A stretch of 5,019 bases of DNA from Dehalococcoidia bacterium. GTDB lineage: Bacteria; Chloroflexota; Dehalococcoidia; UBA2979. How positions within the stretch are numbered: the first letter of the stretch is position 1; every line of letters starts with the position of its first letter. The stretch spans positions 1-5,019 of the forward strand of contig JABIST010000238.1 in assembly GCA_018700215.1 (NCBI GenBank). The letters run 5' to 3'. The notes below the pieces were generated by a model. It had not been told where the DNA came from. It did not search any database and worked only from the letters and a program-made list of their open reading frames with translations. This document shows, in pieces, positions 1 to 4,253 of this stretch. The translations under genes and the position numbers were made by a program.

Positions 1-1
1 A

Positions 2-796
2 TCCGAGAGCAATGCGGCGGGGGAAGGCGTCATCCTCCTCCACGGCTTCCCCGAGACCTCCCACATGTGGACCCCCCTCCTCGAACAACTCGCCGCCGAG
101 GGCTACACAGCCGTCGCCCCGGACCAGCGCGGCTACTCCCCCGGCGCCCGCCCCGAAGCAATGGAAGACTACGTCTACGAAAATCTCGTCTCCGACGTCA
201 TCGCCATCGCCGACGCCGCCGGCTTCGACCGCTTCCACCTCGTCGGACACGACCACGGCGCAGGCGTCTCCTGGACCACCGCCCACCTCCACCCGGACCG
301 CCTCCTCTCCCACACTGCCCTCTCCGTCCCCCACCCCCAGGCCTTCGGCAAAGCCATCGATGACGACGAAGACCAGCACGAGCGCAGCAAATACATCGGC
401 ATGTTCAACACCCCCGGCGTCGCCGAGAAGACCCTCGGCGCACGCATGGACAGCATGTGGACCGACAGCAGTGACGAAGAGAAGGCCGACTACCGCTCCG
501 TCTTCGACCAGGAAGGCGCACTCACCGGCGCCCTCAACTGGTACCGCTCCTCCCTCCACTACGACGGCTCCCCGGATGCCACCGATCGCGTCGGCGACGT
601 CGAGGTCCCAACCGTCCTCATCTGGGGCAACGAGGACGGCGCCATCGGTCGCGCCGGCGTAGACGGCACCCCGCCGTACATGAAGGCCGAGTACAAGCTC
701 GTCGAACTCGACGCCGGCCACTGGCTCATCCAGCAGCAGCCTGACCGCGTCATCTCCGAGGTGCTCGCCAACATCAAAGCCCACCCCGCCAGCTAA
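2..796 (+). CDS. Alpha/beta hydrolase, epoxide hydrolase-like (5' partial)
   Basis: The reading frame is open from the left edge, so the start lies outside the window; 264 residues are visible and perhaps 20-40 are missing compared with usual epoxide hydrolases. An HGFPET oxyanion-hole motif (HGxP) is encoded at about 41-58, upstream of the first ATG at 65, which shows that this ATG is internal. The nucleophile elbow reads GHDHG, with the Asp nucleophile at 251-253. The acid is probably the Asp of GNEDG (635-637) and the base is the His of DAGHW (719-721). The cap region carries NWYR, with Tyr at 542-544; in the soluble epoxide hydrolase family this motif supplies a lid Tyr that polarises the epoxide. 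Nucleophilic Asp plus HGxP plus NWYR favours hydrolysis of an epoxide to a diol by a cytosolic enzyme. A haloalkane dehalogenase is less likely, because the residue after the nucleophile is His rather than the halide-binding Trp. The substrate is unknown. Third positions are mostly C, as in the next gene. Confidence 0.85.
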   Translation, partial: SESNAAGEGVILLHGFPETSHMWTPLLEQLAAEGYTAVAPDQRGYSPGARPEAMEDYVYENLVSDVIAIADAAGFDRFHLVGHDHGAGVSWTTAHLHPDRLLSHTALSVPHPQAFGKAIDDDEDQHERSKYIGMFNTPGVAEKTLGARMDSMWTDSSDEEKADYRSVFDQEGALTGALNWYRSSLHYDGSPDATDRVGDVEVPTVLIWGNEDGAIGRAGVDGTPPYMKAEYKLVELDAGHWLIQQQPDRVISEVLANIKAHPAS

Positions 797-1663
797 CCGG
801 CGACGAACCAACCAGCTCAGCACCCATCGAGGAGAACCAACATGAAGCTCGGACTATTCGTCGGCGCTCAGGCCACCGGCAACACCCTCTCCGAACAAGT
901 CGCCGCCATCGTCGACGCCGAACGCCGTGGCTTCGATAGCTACTGGTACGCCCAGACCGGCGAAACCGACGTCCTCACCACCCTCGCCCTCGCCGGCCGT
1001 GAGACCGAACGCATCGAACTCGGCACCGGCGTCGTCCCCACCTACACCCGCCACCCCAACGCCCTCGCCCAGCAGGCCGCCACCGTCAACGCCGCCACCG
1101 ATGGTCGCCTCCTTCTCGGCATCGGCCCCTCCCACCGCCCCGTCATCGAGCGCCTCGGCCTCGCCTACGACCGACCCGCCCTCCACGTCCGCGAATATGT
1201 CCAGATCCTCCGCGCCCTCACCACCGAGGGCAGCGTCGACTTCCAGGGCGACTACTACCGCATGGCCGCTGGCTTCAACCTCCCCGGCGCCCAGCCCTTC
1301 CCAATCCTCATCTCCGCCCTCGCCCCGCTCATGCTCCGCACCGCCGGCGAAATCGCAGATGGCACCATCACCTGGATGGCCGGCGTCACCGCCCTCCGCC
1401 AGCACGTCGTCCCCAGCATCACCAAAGCCGCCACCGATGCCGGTCGACCCGCCCCCCGCGTCGTCGTCGGCGTCCCCGTCTCCGTCACCGACGACCAGGA
1501 CGCCGGCCGCGCCACCGCCGCCGAATCCTTCAAGATCTACGGCCAGCTAGAAAACTACAGACGCGTCCTCGACCGCGGCGAAGCCCCCGGCCCCGGAGAC
1601 GTCGCTGCCACCGGCACCGAAACCGAAGTCGCAGACCAGCTCGCCGCCTACGCCGCCGCCGGC
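218..1663. other. Cluster of eight GCCGGC hexamers in host genes
   Basis: The predicted target of the island's enzymes occurs at 218, 653, 713, 992, 1343, 1379, 1502 and 1658 (first base of each). I find none from 1664 to 5019. All eight lie inside coding sequence. If the endonuclease is active, these sites need methylation in this host. Confidence 0.8.
829..834 (+). promoter_or_regulatory. Ribosome binding site for the LLM oxidoreductase
   Basis: GAGGAG lies seven bases before the ATG at 842 and fits the anti-Shine-Dalgarno well. It fixes the start of the oxidoreductase. The 45-base gap after the hydrolase stop shows no clear promoter or terminator, consistent with co-transcription. Confidence 0.75.
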
Positions 1664-1765
1664 ACCACAGACCTCATGGCCGTCATCTACCCCACCGGCG
1701 ACAACCCCGCCGCCTCCACCGCCCGCACCACCGAACTCCTCCAGGGCCTCGTCGCGACGGTCTAA
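842..1765 (+). CDS. LLM class (luciferase-like) F420-dependent oxidoreductase
   Basis: This 307-residue protein has the luciferase-like monooxygenase TIM-barrel pattern. It opens with MKLGLFVGAQ (strand 1). Further on it has IELGTGVVPTYTRHP (about residues 58-72), GRLLLGIGPSHRPVIE (88-103), the family's most typical block, then a FQGDYYR segment (134-140) and IADGTITWMAG (171-181). The length is normal for the family. Actinobacterial members with this pattern usually take cofactor F420 (the TIGR03564-like group), though FMN use cannot be excluded from sequence. It probably acts in the cytosol, transferring hydride to or from an unknown organic substrate. The ATG is preceded by a good GAGGAG. 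It follows the hydrolase by 45 bases, so the two may act in one catabolic or detoxification pathway; that link is inferred only from position. Codons end overwhelmingly in C. It is the last host-type gene before the R-M island. Confidence 0.88.
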   Translation: MKLGLFVGAQATGNTLSEQVAAIVDAERRGFDSYWYAQTGETDVLTTLALAGRETERIELGTGVVPTYTRHPNALAQQAATVNAATDGRLLLGIGPSHRPVIERLGLAYDRPALHVREYVQILRALTTEGSVDFQGDYYRMAAGFNLPGAQPFPILISALAPLMLRTAGEIADGTITWMAGVTALRQHVVPSITKAATDAGRPAPRVVVGVPVSVTDDQDAGRATAAESFKIYGQLENYRRVLDRGEAPGPGDVAATGTETEVADQLAAYAAAGTTDLMAVIYPTGDNPAASTARTTELLQGLVATV

Positions 1766-1788
1766 GCCGTAGATACGTCAGCTCGTCG

Positions 1789-1815
1789 TTCGTCCCAGTA
1801 GCTCTGTGTTAGATT
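1789..1815 (+). promoter_or_regulatory. Possible promoter for the R-M operon
   Basis: The 95-base gap before the methyltransferase is the only non-coding stretch where the R-M operon promoter could lie. TAGATT at 1810-1815 fits the actinobacterial -10 pattern TAnnnT and is preceded by TGTGT. The best -35 candidate is TTCGTC at 1789-1794, with a short 15-base spacer, so it is weak. An eight-base palindrome, GGGATCCC (1817-1824), lies just downstream of the -10 and could overlap the transcription start. Nothing else in the gap is recognisable. Confidence 0.3.
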
Positions 1816-1848
1816 CGGGATCCCCGGTCTCCGCGTCCTCCCCCGACC

Positions 1849-1853
1849 GAAGG
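1849..1853 (+). promoter_or_regulatory. Ribosome binding site for the methyltransferase
   Basis: GAAGG lies seven bases before the ATG at 1861 and is a moderate match. Upstream in the same frame there is no ATG, GTG or TTG before the stop at 1810-1812, so 1861 is the first possible start. Confidence 0.6.
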
Positions 1854-1860
1854 CTTCAGA

Positions 1861-2853
1861 ATGAATTCTTGGAACGCGCTAGAGATCTGTGCCGGTGGTG
1901 GCGGGCAGTCGCTTGGCCTTGAGCAGGCAGGGTTCGAACTCGCTGCGGCAGTTGAAATCGAGTCGATCGCCTGCGAGACGCTTCGGACCAATAGACCGAA
2001 GTGGGATGTAGTCGAAGCAGACGTCCGTGACTTCGATGGAAGCCCATATCAGGGCGTCGACCTCCTAGCTGGGGGTGTCCCATGCCCCCCGTTCTCGATC
2101 GCTGGGAAGCAGCTTGGCGCCAATGATGAGCGCGATCTGTTCCCAACAGCGCTTCGGCTGACGAAGGAAGTCCATCCGAAAGCAGTCATGCTCGAGAACG
2201 TCCGTGGGTTCTCGATGCCCGCTTTCGATGGCTACCGCAAGAACCTGTTTTCCGAGTTCGAAGCGCTCGGATACCAGGTTCAAGCAAAGGTGTTGAACTC
2301 CTCAAATTTCGGGGTCCCGCAACTGCGACCTCGGTGGATCATGGTGGCCCTGCAGACTCCCCTCATGCGGAAGTTCCGCTGGCCTGACCGCCGACTCGCA
2401 CCTCTCTCCGTCGGTGAGTCACTTCGCGATCTCATGGCAGCCGATGGATGGCTGGGTGCAGATGAATGGGCTGCTCACGCCGACCGGATCGCCCCGACAC
2501 TTGTCGGAGGTTCCCGGAAACACGGTGGGCCAGATTTGGGTCCGACCCGAGCCCGAGCACAGTGGCGCACTCTTGGCGTCGAAGGCCGCAGTCTCGCCGA
2601 CGCTCCCCCAGGGCCCGACTTCCCACAAGATGGCCTGCCGCGACTGACCATCGAGATGGTTGCTCGACTACAGGGCTTTCCAGATACCTGGAAATTCGCA
2701 GGGCGGAAGACCGCCGCCTACCGTCAGGTCGGCAACGCGCTCCCGCCGCCCGTCGCTCGCGAAGTTGCCTGTTCAATCCACGCGGCGCTTGATGGAGTCG
2801 TTCTCGAGCGGATCGAGGCACCTATGTTCGCCGCTGCAGCGGGAGGCGATTAG
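1861..2853 (+). CDS. DNA (cytosine-5-)-methyltransferase of a type II R-M system
   Basis: This enzyme transfers methyl from S-adenosylmethionine to C5 of cytosine and protects host DNA from the endonuclease encoded two genes downstream. The 330 residues contain the C5-methyltransferase motifs in order. Motif I is LEICAGGGGQSLGL (residues 7-20, SAM binding; a variant of FAGxGG). Motif IV is GGVPCPPFS, with catalytic Cys75. Motif VI is ENVRGF (112-117, Glu112). Motif VIII is QLRPR (154-158). A variable target-recognition region covers about 165-258. Motif IX is around 261-273 (RLTIEMVARLQGF), and motif X is QVGNALPPPVA (289-299). The protein starts directly at motif I, so it has no N-terminal regulatory HTH of the M.SsoII kind. 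The paired endonuclease predicts the target GCCGGC; which cytosine is methylated cannot be read from the sequence. Codon use is less GC-rich than the flanks. Activity as a C5-methyltransferase is near certain; the target is inferred. Confidence 0.95.
   Translation: MNSWNALEICAGGGGQSLGLEQAGFELAAAVEIESIACETLRTNRPKWDVVEADVRDFDGSPYQGVDLLAGGVPCPPFSIAGKQLGANDERDLFPTALRLTKEVHPKAVMLENVRGFSMPAFDGYRKNLFSEFEALGYQVQAKVLNSSNFGVPQLRPRWIMVALQTPLMRKFRWPDRRLAPLSVGESLRDLMAADGWLGADEWAAHADRIAPTLVGGSRKHGGPDLGPTRARAQWRTLGVEGRSLADAPPGPDFPQDGLPRLTIEMVARLQGFPDTWKFAGRKTAAYRQVGNALPPPVAREVACSIHAALDGVVLERIEAPMFAAAAGGD
2841..2846 (+). promoter_or_regulatory. Ribosome binding site for the HhH-GPD glycosylase
   Basis: GGGAGG sits inside the last codons of the methyltransferase, 12 bases before the GTG at 2859. 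The spacing is somewhat long but it is the only good match. It supports a GTG start and translation coupled to the end of the methyltransferase. Confidence 0.55.
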
Positions 2854-2858
2854 GTCGC

Positions 2859-3518
2859 GTGAACGCCGCAGTTTCGCTTGATCCGAGTATCGTCATCCCG
2901 CTTCGTCCCCTGCGCAGGTGGGCAGCGCGGAGCGGGCGAGAATTTCCGTGGCGTGCTTCGAGCGGCTATGAACTCGCAGTGGCCGAAGTGCTGCTTCAGA
3001 AGACTCGCGGCGAAGCCGTCATTCCTGTTTGGCGGACCCTGGTCGAGCGCTTTCCCACGGCCGCCGCGTTGGCCGACTGCGACCGGGGTGAGGTTCGAGG
3101 TATTGTCGCGCCACTAGGACTCAAGGATCAGCGTTCCGACCGGCTCATCGCAATGAGTGCAGCGTGGCCCATCAGCTCCACGGATGGTTGCTTGCCCGGT
3201 CTTGGAAGCTACGGTGCAGGTGTCGTGTTACTAGCAGACGGATTCGATGCTCCCGTCCCACCTGTGGACGGAAACATGGCTCGAGTTGTCTCACGGTTCT
3301 TCGGATGGACGTTCGAGACCGGCGAGGCAAGGAAGAAGCCCCAGGTCAGAGGCGCGGTCGCCAGAACGCTGCGTCGTGCGAGGGCGTCGAAGCTGTCGCT
3401 GTTGTTGGCTCTCGTCGATCTGGGCGCGCTTGTCTGTTTGCCCCGGAATCCGGATTGCACCGACTGTCCGCTCTCTCCATTCTGCGTCTCCGCGTCCCTT
3501 CAGGAGACGATGCCATGA
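2859..3518 (+). CDS. HhH-GPD DNA glycosylase, probable T:G mismatch (MIG-type) repair enzyme of the R-M system
   Basis: The 219 residues match the EndoIII/MutY superfamily. They carry REFPWR (27-32, compare LPWR in MutY), VAEVLLQKTR (41-50), the helix-hairpin-helix LPGLGSYGAGVV (112-123), PPVDGN with catalytic Asp137, and a C-x6-C-x2-C-x5-C 4Fe-4S cluster motif (Cys193, 200, 203, 209). EndoIII has a catalytic Lys in the seventh HhH position and MutY a Ser; this protein has Tyr118, as in the archaeal T/G glycosylase Mig.Mth, which is also about 220 residues and sits beside a C5-methyltransferase R-M system. The C-terminal MutT-like domain of MutY is absent. The likely role is to excise T from T:G pairs formed by deamination of 5-methylcytosine made by the upstream enzyme. 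The start is GTG, 5 bases after the methyltransferase stop. MutY-like adenine excision remains possible because Glu43, equivalent to MutY Glu37, is kept. The superfamily is certain; the substrate is inferred. Confidence 0.85.
   Translation: MNAAVSLDPSIVIPLRPLRRWAARSGREFPWRASSGYELAVAEVLLQKTRGEAVIPVWRTLVERFPTAAALADCDRGEVRGIVAPLGLKDQRSDRLIAMSAAWPISSTDGCLPGLGSYGAGVVLLADGFDAPVPPVDGNMARVVSRFFGWTFETGEARKKPQVRGAVARTLRRARASKLSLLLALVDLGALVCLPRNPDCTDCPLSPFCVSASLQETMP
3502..3506 (+). promoter_or_regulatory. Ribosome binding site and ATGA overlap deciding the endonuclease start
   Basis: AGGAG lies eight bases before the ATG at 3515. That ATG overlaps the glycosylase stop as ATGA (3515-3518), a classic translational coupling arrangement. 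Two nearby ATGs (3510 and 3519) are in another frame. Confidence 0.8.
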
Positions 3519-4243
3519 ATGTCACGTTCCTCGACCAGTTTCTTGGGTGGACTTCTGGGCGTGCGAATGTCGCTGACAAGAAGAACAAGACGAGCCTTGC
3601 CATTGCTGCTGAGATGTTCAAGAGAGTGGGACTGACGTCGACGATCTCTCTGAAGGGGCAAGAAGCGGGGACTGCTCTGGAGGTCGCCACCGAGCAGTTT
3701 CTGGCGAGAGAGCTTCCTCGCATACGAAACGATCGCGACTGGCAGGTGCGTCGCAATCGCCCCATTTCTGATTTCGCCCAATACGCGCACCTGAAGAAGG
3801 TGGACGATCTCATCAGCGCAGATGCGTCGGGCACTCTGGCGTCTGAGTTGGGCCGAGACTATCTGGTCGCACCTGATGTCACCGTCGGGCTCGCAATCGT
3901 TTCCGCTGCGGAGTCGCTGCTTCATGCGTCCGTCTCGTGCAAGCTGACGATCCGGTCTGACCGGGTGCAGAATATCCGGCATGAGGGCGTGATCCTCACC
4001 CGCCATCGTCGCGGCCGACAACCGCATATTGTGGTCGTTACCGCAGAACCGCTACCAACCAGGATCGCCTCGATTGCCCGTGGGACTGGGGAAGTGGATG
4101 CGGTGTATCACGTAGCGCTTGCCGAGTTACTCGATGCCACTGAACTTGTGGGAACGCCTCTGCAGAAGCGGACTCTTGCAGAACTCGTGGACCAGAATCG
4201 CCTGTTGCCACTCGAGGCGCTGGTTCAGGTGCTCGGCGTCTAG
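3515..4243 (+). CDS. NgoMIV-type type II restriction endonuclease, predicted site GCCGGC
   Basis: This is a 242-residue PD-(D/E)xK nuclease of the NgoMIV family. Compared from memory with NgoMIV (286 residues), the active site is complete: Glu56 (NgoMIV Glu70), the PD motif with Asp121 (Asp140), SCK with Lys143 (Lys187) and Glu157 (Glu201). The CCGG-reading block RSDR is at 147-150 (Arg191-Arg194), 4 residues after the Lys as in NgoMIV. Asp21, Gln49 and Arg183 align with Asp34, Gln63 and Arg227, which I recall as further base-contacting positions. HASVSCKLTIRSDR and PHIVVVTAEP are near-identical blocks. This predicts Mg-dependent cleavage within GCCGGC, blocked by the partner methyltransferase. 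It is shorter than NgoMIV mostly because about 25 residues are missing between Asp121 and Lys143, and about 13 at the N-terminus; the C-terminal part has equal length. The frame is open upstream to an ATG at 3164, but that start would overlap the glycosylase by about 350 bases and lacks support. Confidence 0.92.
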   Translation: MNVTFLDQFLGWTSGRANVADKKNKTSLAIAAEMFKRVGLTSTISLKGQEAGTALEVATEQFLARELPRIRNDRDWQVRRNRPISDFAQYAHLKKVDDLISADASGTLASELGRDYLVAPDVTVGLAIVSAAESLLHASVSCKLTIRSDRVQNIRHEGVILTRHRRGRQPHIVVVTAEPLPTRIASIARGTGEVDAVYHVALAELLDATELVGTPLQKRTLAELVDQNRLLPLEALVQVLGV

Positions 4244-4253
4244 CCCTCCCCCC
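4244..4253. other. Ten-base convergent intergenic gap
   Basis: Only a C-rich run separates the endonuclease stop from the stop of the convergent CoA-transferase gene. No hairpin plus T-run terminator is seen on either strand here, so transcripts from both sides may read into each other. Confidence 0.8.

Larger units (their letters stand above)
1766..4243 (+). other. Type II restriction-modification island (M - repair glycosylase - R)
   Basis: Three same-strand genes with complementary roles are packed here between host metabolic genes. The methyltransferase is followed after 5 bases by the glycosylase, whose stop overlaps the endonuclease start. I see no C-protein (controller) gene, integrase, transposase, tRNA or clear direct repeat at the edges, so the means of insertion is not visible. 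Composition changes at both ends: single 60-base rows counted by hand give C29/G17 at 1441-1500 and C30/G13 at 4861-4920 in the flanks, against C17/G17 at 2161-2220 and C12/G20 at 3601-3660 inside. Island boundaries are therefore placed near the flanking stop codons, to within some tens of bases. Confidence 0.75.

Noticed and set aside
854..1550. Long open frames antisense and in other frames over the hydrolase and oxidoreductase genes
   Set aside because: They are Gly/Ala/Glu- or Pro/Ser/Arg-rich translations of C-biased codons with no recognisable domain; the true frames carry clear family motifs.
1759..1770. Possible direct repeat flanking the island: GTCTAAGCC at the left stop codon and GTCTAGCC at 4238-4245
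   Set aside because: It is an imperfect 8-9 base match covering two stop codons in GC-rich DNA, and the right copy is partly inside the endonuclease gene; it is too weak to call a target-site duplication.
1757..1770. Hairpin ACGG-TCTAAG-CCGT at the end of the oxidoreductase gene as a terminator
   Set aside because: The stem is only four base pairs and there is no following T-run.
3164..3514. N-terminal extension of the endonuclease frame back to an ATG at 3164
   Set aside because: It would overlap the glycosylase by about 350 bases and lacks a clear ribosome binding site; the ATG at 3515 has AGGAG and an ATGA overlap and gives a normal family N-terminus.
2859..3518. Vsr very-short-patch endonuclease or full MutY
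   Set aside because: Vsr is a nuclease of a different fold without HhH or 4Fe-4S motifs; MutY would be about 350 residues with a C-terminal 8-oxoG domain and Ser, not Tyr, in the HhH.
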